This document shows, one piece after another, positions 29,047 to 40,031 of a DNA stretch of 64,000 nt. Source of the DNA: Paracoccaceae bacterium. Lineage in GTDB: Bacteria; Pseudomonadota; Alphaproteobacteria; Rhodobacterales; Rhodobacteraceae. Every line of letters begins with the position of its first letter. Within the stretch, counting starts at the first letter, position 1. The stretch spans positions 1-64,000 of the forward strand of contig JAJEBG010000019.1 of assembly GCA_022824005.1 (NCBI GenBank). The letters run 5' to 3'. The notes under the pieces were generated by a model. The model did no database searches. It was not told the origin of the DNA and was given only the letters and a program-made list of their open reading frames with translations. The translations under genes were made by a program, and so were the position numbers.

Positions 29047-30700
29047 TGACTTTGATCAGGCCTTCGTTAGAGGAAGAGTCAAAGAATTTCGAGGGCAGGT
29101 TGAACGCCGACTCTCCGGCGCGCTGACCGAGGAGGAATTCAAACCACTCAGGCTCAAGAACGGACTTTATCTCCAGTTGCATGCTTATATGTTACGGGTG
29201 GCCATCCCCTACGGCACGTTAGATAGCCGCCAAATGCGTCGCCTCGCCGACATCGCAGAGCGTTGGGATAAGGGATACGGGCATTTTACAACGCGCCAGA
29301 ATGTTCAATTCAACTGGCCCCGTCTCGCTGATGTTCCCGATATATTGGATGCGCTGGCTGATGTCTCTATGCATGCCATTCAAACATCGGGAAATTGCAT
29401 CCGTAATGTCACCGCTGATCATTTCGCGGCCGCCGCTGATGACGAAATCGAAGACCCTCGCCAAACCGCCGAACTGCTTCGCCAATGGTCAACCGATCAC
29501 CCCGAATTTCAGTATCTTCCGCGGAAGTTTAAGATTGCCGTCACCGGCTCACAGAATGATCGCGCCGTCACTCGCGCCCACGACATCGGAATCCGTGCCC
29601 TGCAAGATTCGGATGGTCGTCATGGCTATGAAATTCTGATTGGTGGAGGATTGGGCCGCACACCGATGCTGGGCCAAGTTGTCCGCAGCTTTTTGCCAAA
29701 AGAGCATCTTCTACCCTATATTGAAGCCATCCTGCGCGTCTATAATTTGTACGGACGGCGTGACAACAAATATAAAGCACGAATCAAGATTCTTCTCCAC
29801 GAGACGGGTCTTACCCTCCTGCAAAATCAAATTGAAACTGAGTTTCAGGCTTGCCAATCTCGCTTTTCTGGAATCGACTCTGAATTGAGACAACATATTG
29901 AGCAGGCTTTTGCACCGCCATCATTTGTCGCTGTGCCGCATGACCAATTTGACATCCGCATGACGGGGGATTCGGCCTTTAGCGAGTGGTTCAAGACCAA
30001 CACCGCAAAGCACCGTGACAACCATCATGCGATTTTGACGATTTCCTTAAAACCAGTAGGGGGCACACCGGGCGATGCCACGTCTTCACAGATGCGCGTC
30101 ATCGCTGATCTTGCGGAGCAATTTGGTTATAACGAAATTCGTATCAGCCATGAGCAAAATATCATCCTCCCTCACCTCCCACTCGGCCACCTTCCTCAGG
30201 TCTACGATCGTTTAAGGGACGCCCAACTTGAAACTGCCAATGTGGGACTCCTCTCCGACATAATTGCCTGTCCAGGGATGGATTATTGTGCCCTTGCAAC
30301 GGCGAGGTCTATTCCCGTCGCCCAGGAAATTTCTCAACGTTTCGATACGCTGCGGCTTGAGCGCAAAATCGGCCCCATAAAGATTAAAATATCAGGATGC
30401 ATAAACGCCTGCGGTCACCACCATGTGGGCGATATCGGTATCCTCGGGCTTGATCGAGCGGGAGTCGAAAACTATCAAATTACGCTGGGCGGGGATGCTT
30501 CAGAAAAAGCGCGTATCGGCAAAAGAGCCGGACCTGGCTTTTCATTCGATGATCTCATTCCGGCTCTTGAGCGCCTTTTGGAAGCCTATTTGGAGTTGCG
30601 CTTGATGCCAGAAGAAACCTTTGGAGACTGTCATCGAAGACTGGGATCAGAACCATTCCAGCGGGCTCTTTATCCTGCTGATGTCCAACAAGCGGCTTGA
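29033..30700 (+). CDS. cysI: nitrite/sulfite reductase hemoprotein (CysI-like)
   Basis: YGHFTTRQNVQFNWP, TSGNCIRNVTADHFAG-like, CPGMDYCALATARS, KISGCINACGHHHVGDIGILG 4Fe-4S/siroheme motif. Confidence 0.9.
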   Translation: MYQYNDFDQAFVRGRVKEFRGQVERRLSGALTEEEFKPLRLKNGLYLQLHAYMLRVAIPYGTLDSRQMRRLADIAERWDKGYGHFTTRQNVQFNWPRLADVPDILDALADVSMHAIQTSGNCIRNVTADHFAAAADDEIEDPRQTAELLRQWSTDHPEFQYLPRKFKIAVTGSQNDRAVTRAHDIGIRALQDSDGRHGYEILIGGGLGRTPMLGQVVRSFLPKEHLLPYIEAILRVYNLYGRRDNKYKARIKILLHETGLTLLQNQIETEFQACQSRFSGIDSELRQHIEQAFAPPSFVAVPHDQFDIRMTGDSAFSEWFKTNTAKHRDNHHAILTISLKPVGGTPGDATSSQMRVIADLAEQFGYNEIRISHEQNIILPHLPLGHLPQVYDRLRDAQLETANVGLLSDIIACPGMDYCALATARSIPVAQEISQRFDTLRLERKIGPIKIKISGCINACGHHHVGDIGILGLDRAGVENYQITLGGDASEKARIGKRAGPGFSFDDLIPALERLLEAYLELRLMPEETFGDCHRRLGSEPFQRALYPADVQQAA

Positions 30701-31161
30701 TCCGAAACGCTGCGCTCATGGTTAAGTTGGTAATCGTTCGGGACGATGGTTTCCATAACGATGATCTTGATGGGGCGAAATTTGTCTCGAGTTCAGAGGT
30801 GGCGGTCTCGATTGGTGAACCCATCCATCTTAATCTCCAAGCCGATGATGAAATTGACAAGCTGCAGCCGCACTTCCCCCATATCAGAGTGATTCGTATT
30901 CAGTTTTCATCATTTGAGAATGGCACAGGTTTCAGCTTGGCTTTTCGCTTACGTCAACTCGGGTATCGCGGTCGCCTCCGCGCCGAGGGTCATCTGATTG
31001 CCGACCAATATCCCCTCGCTCGACGCAGTGGGTTTGATGAAGTGGCGATTTTTTCCGACATCGCGGAACGCCAACCGGCCGAGCAATGGCCCATCGACAG
31101 TGCTCAAAAAGGGCTCAGTTATCAATCCCGTTTGCAAAAAGCCGAAGATCAACTCAACTGA
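30697..31161 (+). CDS. DUF934-like protein
   Basis: FSSFENGTGFSLAFRLRQLGYRGRLRAEGHLIADQYPLARRSGFDEVAI. Confidence 0.8.
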   Translation: MIRNAALMVKLVIVRDDGFHNDDLDGAKFVSSSEVAVSIGEPIHLNLQADDEIDKLQPHFPHIRVIRIQFSSFENGTGFSLAFRLRQLGYRGRLRAEGHLIADQYPLARRSGFDEVAIFSDIAERQPAEQWPIDSAQKGLSYQSRLQKAEDQLN

Positions 31162-32077
31162 GCTGGCCTCGATGGGTTCCGGCCCGCCGCATGAGATCGT
31201 TAATCTCTTGAAGCTGTTCAAGATCCTTGAAGTCAACAATGAGACGGCCGGCCGAAGAGAACTCCCCGCCTTTTCGTGATAGATTGATGGTCACTCTCGT
31301 CGCTAAAGCGGCCGACAGAGAGGCCTCCATTTGTCGGGTGTGAATATCTTTTCTGTGCCCTTGCGGTTGGCTATTCTCAGTGGTGGATTTGTCGTGCGAT
31401 TTTCGCGTCAGCAATTCCGTTTGACGGACCGATAGGTCAAGATTGACCACCTTAGCGGCCAAAGTGCTAGGGTCAGCGGCCGCCGCAAGCGTTCTGGCAT
31501 GAGCCGCTGATAATTGTCCCGAACGAACATAATCTTTAACATCATCAGGAAGATTCAACAGTCGTAAGCGATTGGCAATAAAACTTCTCGATTTGCCCAT
31601 CACAGAGGAGAGTTTCTCTTGGGTATAATCAAATTTCTCCATTAATTGCCGGTAAGCTTGAGCCTCTTCAAGGGGATTTAAATCGCTTCGCTGGATATTC
31701 TCAATCACGCCAATCTCTAAACATTCACGATCTGATAGATCTCTAATGATGGCGGGAACTTCATGCAGTTGGACTTGTTGCGCCGCCCTCCACCTCCTTT
31801 CACCGGCGACAATCATATAACCTTTCGAATTCTTGGGATCAGGTCGCAATATCAAAGGCTGAATAATTCCCTTCTCTCGAACGGAAACAGCCAATTCTTT
31901 CAACTCATCCTCGTCAAATTTGGCCCGAGGCTGTGAGGGATTGGGCCGAATCAATTCGATAGGCACGGCCTGCTCTGATCTCGGTTGAGAGGGGTCAAGA
32001 TTCCCCGTGCCGAAATCGCCTAGTAAGGTCGATAACCCTCTGCCAAGGTTTAACTTTGGTTTCTTGTCTGCGCTCAT
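31154..32077 (-). CDS. parB: chromosome partitioning protein ParB
   Basis: IRPNPSQPRAKFDEDELKELAVSVREKGIIQPLILRP; GERRWRAAQ; GKSRSFIANRLRLL HTH. Confidence 0.95.
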   Translation of the reverse strand: MSADKKPKLNLGRGLSTLLGDFGTGNLDPSQPRSEQAVPIELIRPNPSQPRAKFDEDELKELAVSVREKGIIQPLILRPDPKNSKGYMIVAGERRWRAAQQVQLHEVPAIIRDLSDRECLEIGVIENIQRSDLNPLEEAQAYRQLMEKFDYTQEKLSSVMGKSRSFIANRLRLLNLPDDVKDYVRSGQLSAAHARTLAAAADPSTLAAKVVNLDLSVRQTELLTRKSHDKSTTENSQPQGHRKDIHTRQMEASLSAALATRVTINLSRKGGEFSSAGRLIVDFKDLEQLQEINDLMRRAGTHRGQLS

Positions 32078-32082
32078 ATCCG

Positions 32083-32931
32083 TTACCTTCCACCATTTTG
32101 CGTGTTTCTGCCGAGCATTTCCTCAGCCAAATTTTTATAGGCCACACTGCCCTTTGAATTCTGCGCATAAAGAAGCGCCGGAAGTCCGTGCGATGGCGCT
32201 TCACTCAGTTTGACGGTGCGGGGAATGACTGTATCGAAGACAAGCTGCTGCAGATTCTGTCTTGCATCCCGTTCCACTTGACGGCTTAGATTGTTGCGCC
32301 GATCAATCATTGTCAGGAGCACCCCCTCCAAATGTAATAATGGATTGGCCACGCTTCTGACCTGTCGCATGGAGCCGATCAGTTGAGCCAACCCTTCAAG
32401 CGCGAAGAACTCGGCCTGTAACGGTGCGAGTATGGAACTCGAGGCGACCATCGCGTTTAACGTCAAAATGTTGAGAGACGGCGGGCAATCAATCAAGATA
32501 TATGAGACATTTATTCTGTTAACTTCTGTATCCGATAATGCATCTGCCAGAAAAAAGAGACGTCTTTCTTCATTGACGAGCGCAATGTCGGCCGAGCTGA
32601 GTTGCTCGGACGATGGCAAAAGATACAAATTGTCCAAAGGTGACTTCTGGATAGCCTCCTGAAGGTTTGTCTTCTTTGACATGACTTCGTGGACAGACAA
32701 AGCGCGGTCTTTGGGCGTAAAGCCGAGACCGGTAGACGCATTGCCTTGTGGGTCAAGATCAATAAGCAATGTATGCGCACCGGCTTTGGCCAGCGAGGCC
32801 CCGAGATTGATGGCGGTGGTGGTCTTACCCACCCCACCCTTTTGGTTGGCGACCGCGATAATGCGCGGTGCTTTATGTCGCCGTTTTGGCACTCTCGGCT
32901 CCCTTAATGAGAAGAATGGCGGAATCGGCAT
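32083..32931 (-). CDS. parA: chromosome partitioning ATPase ParA
   Basis: IIAVANQKGGVGKTTTAINLGASLAKAG; start may be GTG 32892. Confidence 0.95.
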   Translation of the reverse strand: MPIPPFFSLREPRVPKRRHKAPRIIAVANQKGGVGKTTTAINLGASLAKAGAHTLLIDLDPQGNASTGLGFTPKDRALSVHEVMSKKTNLQEAIQKSPLDNLYLLPSSEQLSSADIALVNEERRLFFLADALSDTEVNRINVSYILIDCPPSLNILTLNAMVASSSILAPLQAEFFALEGLAQLIGSMRQVRSVANPLLHLEGVLLTMIDRRNNLSRQVERDARQNLQQLVFDTVIPRTVKLSEAPSHGLPALLYAQNSKGSVAYKNLAEEMLGRNTQNGGR

Positions 32932-33541
32932 CGGTCCGACTCATTTTTTCCTGTAAATCAAATGTCCACATCTGGCGGGCCTTCACGACCTCCTGCTGGC
33001 GTTTTCTCCCTTTAGGAAAGATGAGAACACCGTGCGGCGATACGTGGGGCGTGGTCATCGCCAACAGTTTTGGCAAAGGGGCCAAGGCCCGGGCTGTCAC
33101 AGCGTCAGCGTTTTGGGGCTCTGCATTCTCGCATCTGGTCTCCAACACATCGGCGGACAGTCCAATCTCGAAAAGGACACAACGAAGAAAACTACATTTT
33201 TTTGCTGAAGATTCAATCAGCGTAAACTCTGCTTCCCATCCACGTTCCGCGGCCATAATCACCAGCACCAATCCGGGAAATCCTCCGCCTGAACCCACGT
33301 CAAGCCATCTCTTTGCCTCGGGCGCACAATCCAACAATTGCGCCGAATCTTCAAAATGTCGCTCCCACAGGTGGTTCAATGTGCCTTTTGAAATCAAATT
33401 CACTGATCGATTCCACTTCTTCAGCATTGACTCAAACATGCGCAGACGCTCTCTCGTCTCGGTGGACACATGGTCCACAAAACGGGGATGGAGCGCGCGA
33501 GGAGAGAGATTATTTAGAGGCAATTTTTCCTCGCTACCCAT
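32873..33541 (-). CDS. rsmG: 16S rRNA (guanine-N7) methyltransferase RsmG (GidB)
   Basis: RWLDVGSGGGFPGLVLVI; SRALAPL-like VTARALAPLPKLL; next to mnmG. Confidence 0.92.
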   Translation of the reverse strand: MGSEEKLPLNNLSPRALHPRFVDHVSTETRERLRMFESMLKKWNRSVNLISKGTLNHLWERHFEDSAQLLDCAPEAKRWLDVGSGGGFPGLVLVIMAAERGWEAEFTLIESSAKKCSFLRCVLFEIGLSADVLETRCENAEPQNADAVTARALAPLPKLLAMTTPHVSPHGVLIFPKGRKRQQEVVKARQMWTFDLQEKMSRTDADSAILLIKGAESAKTAT

Positions 33542-33600
33542 CTATTTGGCACGATACATTCTATCTGATTCTTCATTGTGATTTCAGAAAACGATGACTT

Positions 33601-35481
33601 TCACCGATTTGACTGGCTTTCGGCGCGTCTTGATGCGGCTAGAATCAATGCCAGTGCCGCGGGCGTCATTCCTTCAATGCGTCGGGCTTGCCCGAGGGTG
33701 CGGGGACGAATTTGGCAAAGTTTCTCTTGGATTTCATTGGACAGACCATTGATGTCACGGAAATCGATACGGTTGGGAATGTGACGTCTTTCTTCCTTGT
33801 CCAACAATTCTGCGTCGCGTCTTTGTCTATCGAGATAATGCGCATACATCGCATCTCGTTCAATTTGGGAGGCCGTTTCTTGCTTGATTTGTGCCAAGTC
33901 GGGCCATATTTGGCAAAGACGTGACAAATTCACGCCTTCCATCTCAAGCAATTTCATACCTGATCGCCGCCCTCCACTTTTCCCGATCGTGATTCCGTGG
34001 TGTTGCGCCTCCATCGGCGCAAGAGAGACTGTCTGCAGGAGTTTTCGAGTCTTCTGAATGTCGGAAAGCTTGTCATCGAAAAGTTTCATCCGTCGATCGC
34101 TGACCAATCCCCACTTTTTGCCAAGTGGAGTTAGACGTTGATCCGCGTTGTCGGCGCGCAACGAGAGTCGAAATTCAGCCCTTGAGGTTAACATACGATA
34201 GGGTTCACTCACACCCTTGGTGACCAAATCGTCGATCATGACTCCGATATAGGATTGGGAACGCGACAAAACCACAGATTCTTGCTCTTTGGCCCGCCTT
34301 GCCCCGTTCAATCCCGCCACAAGCCCTTGCCCGGCCGCCTCCTCATACCCTGTTGTTCCATTGATTTGTCCCGCCAAGAAGAGATTGGGGGCCGCTTTCA
34401 TCTCGAGCGAAGAATTCAATGAGCGGGGATCGACATAATCATATTCAATGGCATATCCCGGTTGTAGCATCACCGTCTGCTCCAAACCCGGAATTGTTTG
34501 CAAGAACTCTTCTTGAGTCGTCGCCGGAAGGGACGTCGATATGCCATTGGGATAGACGATGTGATCGTCCAATCCCTCCGGTTCTAGGAACACTTGGTGC
34601 GAGTCCTTTTCGGCGAAACGAACGACTTTATCTTCGACGGAGGGGCAGTAACGGGGTCCGGTGCTCTCAAAATAGCCGCCATAGATGGCCGACAATTTAA
34701 GATCCCGTCGGATAATTTCGTGTGTCCTTTGGCTCGTGTGGGTGATGGCACAGGCAATTTGGCGGTTCACGGGCCGCTTTTTGGACAAAAACGAGAGCAT
34801 GATCGGATCTTCATCACCCGGTTGCGGCTCCAATCTCTCCCAGTCGATGGTTCGGCCATCAAGTCGGGGCGGCGTCCCCGTTTTGAGCCGCCCGAGAGAT
34901 ACCCCCATTGCGGCCAAGCGTTCAGCGAGTCTGACGCTGGCTTTGTCCCCGACACGACCCGCTTCCCGTGCCTCACTGCCGATGCGGATAATGCCTCGAA
35001 GAAAGGTTCCTGTCGTCAAGACAACGGCAGAACAGCTGATTTCACAACCATCGGCCAAAACAATTCCGCCCACCTTGTCGCCCTGCATCACAAAATCGAC
35101 GACTTCACCCTCAACACGATCAATCAAGGTTTGAGTTCCAATCAACCGCTGAACGGCTTGACGGTATAATTTACGGTCCATCTGCGCTCTCGGCCCCTGC
35201 ACCGCCGGTCCTTTGCTTCGATTGAGCAATCGATACTGAATGCCCGCCAGATCACCCGCACACGCCATCATCCCGTCAAGAGCGTCAATTTCCCTGACAA
35301 GATGGCCTTTACCGACACCGCCAATAGCTGGGTTACACGACATGACACCCATTTGAGAGAGACGCAGGGTCACTAGTGCGCAACGAGCCCCCACTCTCGC
35401 CGCCGCCGATGCGGCCTCAACGCCGGCGTGACCGCCACCAATCACAATGACATCAAAATGTTTCACGTGAAACAATCCCAC
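33601..35481 (-). CDS. mnmG: tRNA uridine-5-carboxymethylaminomethyl modification enzyme MnmG (GidA)
   Basis: [38 protein letters not shown]. Confidence 0.96.
   Translation of the reverse strand: MGLFHVKHFDVIVIGGGHAGVEAASAAARVGARCALVTLRLSQMGVMSCNPAIGGVGKGHLVREIDALDGMMACAGDLAGIQYRLLNRSKGPAVQGPRAQMDRKLYRQAVQRLIGTQTLIDRVEGEVVDFVMQGDKVGGIVLADGCEISCSAVVLTTGTFLRGIIRIGSEAREAGRVGDKASVRLAERLAAMGVSLGRLKTGTPPRLDGRTIDWERLEPQPGDEDPIMLSFLSKKRPVNRQIACAITHTSQRTHEIIRRDLKLSAIYGGYFESTGPRYCPSVEDKVVRFAEKDSHQVFLEPEGLDDHIVYPNGISTSLPATTQEEFLQTIPGLEQTVMLQPGYAIEYDYVDPRSLNSSLEMKAAPNLFLAGQINGTTGYEEAAGQGLVAGLNGARRAKEQESVVLSRSQSYIGVMIDDLVTKGVSEPYRMLTSRAEFRLSLRADNADQRLTPLGKKWGLVSDRRMKLFDDKLSDIQKTRKLLQTVSLAPMEAQHHGITIGKSGGRRSGMKLLEMEGVNLSRLCQIWPDLAQIKQETASQIERDAMYAHYLDRQRRDAELLDKEERRHIPNRIDFRDINGLSNEIQEKLCQIRPRTLGQARRIEGMTPAALALILAASRRAESQSNR
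35459..35474. promoter_or_regulatory. parS site TGTTTCACGTGAAACA
   Basis: Perfect consensus parS 16-mer overlapping codons 3-8 of mnmG. Confidence 0.93.
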
Positions 35482-35682
35482 TTGCCCAAATTGAGCCCAT
35501 TAAGTTGATGATGGGTTCAATGTCCCTATCCATCGCTATCAGTAAAAATTCAAGTCATAATTTATGGATCGATCAACGGATGATCGAGTTTTTATGTGTG
35601 TTGACGCTCATCCGTCGACGATCCTCATTTAATGAATACTACTTCTCATTTGGCAGACTCTCGTCAACAAAATTCAATGATT

Positions 35683-35714
35683 GGTGCCATTGTTTCACGT
35701 GAAACAATGGCACC
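35683..35714. promoter_or_regulatory. parS site inside a perfect 32-bp palindrome
   Basis: GGTGCCATTGTTTCACGTGAAACAATGGCACC; core parS at 35691-35706. Confidence 0.93.
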
Positions 35715-35913
35715 CGTCCGAAAATTTCAACACAATTTCTCGGTGTCCCAACTTTGAGCAAACGAAATTTCAGGAATCCATCTTGGCCATAACATCTGAC
35801 TGTTTATAGCATTTGTTTTGGTGATAACCTCACAGCTCTCCCTACTCATCGACTGGTTAACACCTGATCCGAAAGAGATGGAAGTGGCGATGAATAAGCG
35901 TCATATTCTCTAT

Positions 35914-36957
35914 CTAGGGTCCGGGGATTCTTTTTCCGCTCTCCTTATCGAAAAGATGGATGTGCTCAACCTTTGCTTGAAAGTGAAGCACCGTGCCTTT
36001 CGGCTCTTTCGGTATATCGTCCATCTTCACATTAAATTCGCCCCCATCTTCCGTCAATAAATGCACTAGAGCATACTCGCCTAATTGTTCGACCCGTTCG
36101 AGGACAGCAGAGACCAGATTTGATTCCCCGTCACAGATGCGCAAATGTTCGGGTCTGATACCCACCACTCGGCCTTCAGGATTAAAATCCTTGAATTTAG
36201 AAGGCGCATTCTTGGCCAAGACCGTTGGCAAGAAAAAGTTCATCTTTGGACTTCCAATAAATTGCGCCACAAAGCTGTTATCTGGCCGTTCGTAAAGGTC
36301 CATCGGCGATCCCTGTTGCTCGATTTTACCATCCCGAAGAACGACGATTCGGTCAGCTAAAGTCATCGCCTCAACCTGATCATGGGTGACATAGACCATT
36401 GTCGTGGCAAGTCTCTCATGCAAGCGAGCGATTTCAAGCCGTGTTTGAACACGCAACGCGGCATCAAGATTCGATAGTGGTTCATCAAACAAAAAAACCT
36501 CTGGCTCACGGACAATGGCCCGGCCAATCGCCACACGCTGCCGCTGGCCGCCGGAGAGAGCCCGTGGCGATCGCTGAAGAAAATCAGTGAGATGGAGAAC
36601 ATCGGCGGCGGCACGCACCCGCTGGTCAATCTCTTTGGCTGGAGTCTTGGCCTGTTTGAGCCCAAAGGCCATATTTCGATACACAGACATATGTGGATAC
36701 AGAGCATAGGTCTGAAAGACCATCGCGACGCCCCGTTTAGACGGGGCGACCTCATTGACCACGCGCCCATCAATCCAAATCTTGCCCTTCGTGATGTCTT
36801 CAAGACCGGCAATCATCCGTAGAAGTGTTGACTTTCCGCAACCAGATGGCCCCACAAAAACCACGAGCTCTCCATCAGCAATATCAAGAGTCACATCATG
36901 AATGACTTCAATATCGGCATAGGATTTAAAGATATTTTCAAGAGTCAAATTGGCCAT
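35914..36957 (-). CDS. polyol/sugar ABC transporter ATP-binding protein (MalK/UgpC/SmoK-type)
   Basis: GPSGCGKSTLLRMIAGLE, LSGGQRQRVAIGRAI, VFLFDEPLSNLDA; TOBE-type C-terminus. Confidence 0.9.
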   Translation of the reverse strand: MANLTLENIFKSYADIEVIHDVTLDIADGELVVFVGPSGCGKSTLLRMIAGLEDITKGKIWIDGRVVNEVAPSKRGVAMVFQTYALYPHMSVYRNMAFGLKQAKTPAKEIDQRVRAAADVLHLTDFLQRSPRALSGGQRQRVAIGRAIVREPEVFLFDEPLSNLDAALRVQTRLEIARLHERLATTMVYVTHDQVEAMTLADRIVVLRDGKIEQQGSPMDLYERPDNSFVAQFIGSPKMNFFLPTVLAKNAPSKFKDFNPEGRVVGIRPEHLRICDGESNLVSAVLERVEQLGEYALVHLLTEDGGEFNVKMDDIPKEPKGTVLHFQAKVEHIHLFDKESGKRIPGP

Positions 36958-38375
36958 TCGTCTTCCACTTCTTTGATAGCCGCCACCAATCCAGACACAA
37001 AGTCAGGAAATGTCTGCGGAAGATGTCCCCAAAGTTTTTTTGTCTTGGCAAACTCTGTCTCACACTCCGCTGCCAAAAAAGGTTTCAAAAGGTTCCAGTT
37101 GGGGTCGTGGTATTCAACACGCATCATCCCATCGGCGTAGCGACGGGCAAACACATACCAACTCGCCACAGATTTCAGTCCATGTCGAGGCACTCGACCA
37201 TTCTGGAAACAAGCCACCAGAGTGGGCAAAATATAGAGACGCATTTTGGACCATCCATCCATGTAGATACGCTCCAATTTATCGGCGATGGAAACGTTGC
37301 TGAACCTATTGATGATGTCCTCAAGATAGTGCGTTTTTGAGAATGGGACTTTATCCAAATTTGGCAACACATCCTCGCGCTCCCAAGCTTCAAAATGAGA
37401 ACGTAGCCGTGCGTCTAACATGACTTGATCAAATGTCTTATGGCCAGCGAGGGCACCGAGATAAGCCAATCCCAAATGTCCACCGTTCAGGATACGAATT
37501 TTTGCATCTTCATAAGGGGTCACATCCTTAACGATGTCCACACCTGCCAGCGTGAGATCGGGCATTGGGCCCGCGAACTGATCTTCAAGCACCCACTGAA
37601 TAAACGATTCCGATCTTACAGGTAGCGCGGTAAACTCTGGAAACAATGAATAGATTTCATGAACGAAGGCGTCTGACACTTTGGGGGTGATTCGGTCAAC
37701 CATAGAGCAGGGAAAGGAAACTTTTTCGCCAACCCAATCGGCGACGTCGCGGAGTTCAGCCGCTTCAAGATAGTTCAAGAGACTCGCCTTCAGCATCTGG
37801 CCATTGGAAAGGATGTTGTCGCAACACATGATGGAAAGCGGGGCATCGAGCAAGGCTGCCCGTCCCTTCAAAGCCCGCGCCAAATAGGCAAACACTGTGC
37901 GGGGTTTGCCGCCATTGAGTTCGGCCTGAACGGCGTCGCTCGTGACGTCCAATAGACCATTCTCGCCGAGATTGTATCCACTTTCCGTCACGGTAATTGT
38001 GACACCGGACACGCCTTTTCTTGACAACAGGGCTTCCGTTTCAGCCCGATGTCGAATCCAATCTGAAAATTCTACATGCGAACGCACCAGACGATGACTG
38101 TGCTGACCGGATGGGTTGATTGTTTTCAGCACATAGCCATGATGAGACTGTTGAGCCGCCGCCAAGAGGGCGGAGTCGCGTTCCATCAAATTCACTGCCG
38201 CGATACCCCATTTAAGGTCGCCCGTCGCCTCCATGTAATCATCAAAATACACCGCTTGATGGGCGCGGTGAAACATGCCAAAACCCAAGTGAACAATGCC
38301 AACCGACATGTCCGAACGATCGTAACTTGTTCGCTTGAGCGTCTCTCCTTTCTTCCTGTCCATCAGATTAACCAT
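36945..38375 (-). CDS. mtlK: mannitol 2-dehydrogenase-family polyol dehydrogenase
   Basis: IVHLGFGMFHRAHQAVYFDDYM; KIRILNGGHLGLAYLGAL. Confidence 0.87.
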   Translation of the reverse strand: MVNLMDRKKGETLKRTSYDRSDMSVGIVHLGFGMFHRAHQAVYFDDYMEATGDLKWGIAAVNLMERDSALLAAAQQSHHGYVLKTINPSGQHSHRLVRSHVEFSDWIRHRAETEALLSRKGVSGVTITVTESGYNLGENGLLDVTSDAVQAELNGGKPRTVFAYLARALKGRAALLDAPLSIMCCDNILSNGQMLKASLLNYLEAAELRDVADWVGEKVSFPCSMVDRITPKVSDAFVHEIYSLFPEFTALPVRSESFIQWVLEDQFAGPMPDLTLAGVDIVKDVTPYEDAKIRILNGGHLGLAYLGALAGHKTFDQVMLDARLRSHFEAWEREDVLPNLDKVPFSKTHYLEDIINRFSNVSIADKLERIYMDGWSKMRLYILPTLVACFQNGRVPRHGLKSVASWYVFARRYADGMMRVEYHDPNWNLLKPFLAAECETEFAKTKKLWGHLPQTFPDFVSGLVAAIKEVEDEWPI

Positions 38376-39255
38376 TCTCTCCTAACAATTCGCAACGGGC
38401 GATGGTTCGGTAGGCGGACGGCGTCACCTTTTTCATTTTCAGAAAGTGACGGTTGAAATTGGCCAGATTTTGAAATCCGACTTCAAAGCAAATTTCTGAA
38501 ATCGACTTGTCAGTGGCGTATAACATTGAACAGGCTTGGCCTATGCGCACACGATTGACAAATTCAACAAACCGGTTGCCTGTCATCTTATGAAAATTCC
38601 GTGAAAATGACGTCGGACTCATGGCCGCCATTTCAGCGGCCTCGGAGAGCGAAGTGTCAGCAGAGAAATTTTTGGTAATGTGATCAACGACGAGTGTAAT
38701 CCTCGTATGTTTGCTGTTGCCTTCAGAATGAGAAAGTTTGACAACTGAGAGGGCACGTTTTTCGGCATGCTCATTGATGCGCAGGAGAAATTTAAGGAAG
38801 GCAACTATGCGTTCGGCCCCCTTGCAGTCTCGGATCGACTCAAAGTGACCCCGGGCAAAGGTCGAATTGAAGCCCAAAAATTCAATACCAGAAGTCGCCA
38901 ATTCAAACATTTCCGACATTTCATTGAACTCGGGAAAAGCATCAGAGAGTCGGTCGATGCTCTCTTTGCTGAACTGGACCAACATATCTCTGATCTTGAC
39001 AGGTGCCGGATGTGTCACCTCATCAGTCACCCAGTTATGAGGAAGATAGGGACCTGTGAGAAACAACCCGCCAGGCCGAAATTCACCGATATAGTCGCCT
39101 ACAAAAGCCTTCCCTCGTGTGGTCACAACCAGATGCAGCTCATATTCGGGGTGACTATGCCATCTGCAGAGCGGGGTCGGCCAGCCGTGTTCAAGGTAGC
39201 GAATAGTCTCGGTGGCACGGTCGACATATTCAAATTCAGGCAAGATCAGAGACAT
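38368..39255 (-). CDS. AraC-family transcriptional regulator
   Basis: Cupin-like N-terminus; AAEMAAMSPTSFSRNFHKMTGNRFVEFVNRVRIGQA...SEICFEVGFQNLANFNRHFLKMKKVTPSAYR. Confidence 0.9.
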   Translation of the reverse strand: MSLILPEFEYVDRATETIRYLEHGWPTPLCRWHSHPEYELHLVVTTRGKAFVGDYIGEFRPGGLFLTGPYLPHNWVTDEVTHPAPVKIRDMLVQFSKESIDRLSDAFPEFNEMSEMFELATSGIEFLGFNSTFARGHFESIRDCKGAERIVAFLKFLLRINEHAEKRALSVVKLSHSEGNSKHTRITLVVDHITKNFSADTSLSEAAEMAAMSPTSFSRNFHKMTGNRFVEFVNRVRIGQACSMLYATDKSISEICFEVGFQNLANFNRHFLKMKKVTPSAYRTIARCELLGENG

Positions 39256-39263
39256 GTTAACAC

Positions 39264-40031
39264 CTAGCGCAGAACATTTCCGCCATCGACACTCAACGTC
39301 TGGGCGGTGATATATTGCGATTGATCCGAAGCAAGAAAGATGGCCACCCGCGCCACTTCAAAGGGGCGGCCCATATACCCCAGAGGCACCGCTTCGCCGA
39401 CTTCCTTTTTCTTTTGTCCGATCGATTTGTTTTCGAATTTTGCAAATAATTGGTCGACCCGTTCCCACATCGGCGTATCAATGACTCCCGGCGATATCGC
39501 GTTGACTCGGATTCCATATGGTGCCAGTGCCAGTGCGGCCGACTGGGTATAACTGATTACGGCGGCTTTGGTAGCGCAGTAATGAGCCACTAGGGCTTCC
39601 CCACGATGCCCGGCTTGGCTGGCTAAATTGATAATCGACCCTCGGCGTTTGGCTTGCACCAGTGCCTTCGCCGACGCCTGCATCACTCCATACATGGCTC
39701 GGACATTGAGAGAATAGAGCCGATCGAATTGATGCAAGTCCGCATCCAAGACTGATCCCATGTCAAAAGCTGCCGCGTTGTTGACAGTGACATCGGGCGT
39801 CTCAGCGGTGATCCAGTCTCGACAATTGTTCAACCCCGATGGTGAAGCCAAGTCGAAGGCTTGATGCAAACTGTCACAATCGCCCTTAAATTCCGACTCA
39901 ACATCTGTTGTCATAACTCTCGCATCAAGTGCGGCAAAATGCTCTGCAATAGCGCGACCAATACCTCCGTTGGCACCTGTGATCAGGCAGGTCTTGCCGA
40001 CAAGGTTGATGGCCACAGGATCGAAATTCAT
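39264..40031 (-). CDS. SDR-family polyol (sorbitol) dehydrogenase, SmoS-like
   Basis: CLITGANGGIGRAIAEH, YCATKAAVISYTQS, VNAISPGVIDTPMWERVD; ATG at 40031. Confidence 0.82.
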   Translation of the reverse strand: MNFDPVAINLVGKTCLITGANGGIGRAIAEHFAALDARVMTTDVESEFKGDCDSLHQAFDLASPSGLNNCRDWITAETPDVTVNNAAAFDMGSVLDADLHQFDRLYSLNVRAMYGVMQASAKALVQAKRRGSIINLASQAGHRGEALVAHYCATKAAVISYTQSAALALAPYGIRVNAISPGVIDTPMWERVDQLFAKFENKSIGQKKKEVGEAVPLGYMGRPFEVARVAIFLASDQSQYITAQTLSVDGGNVLR

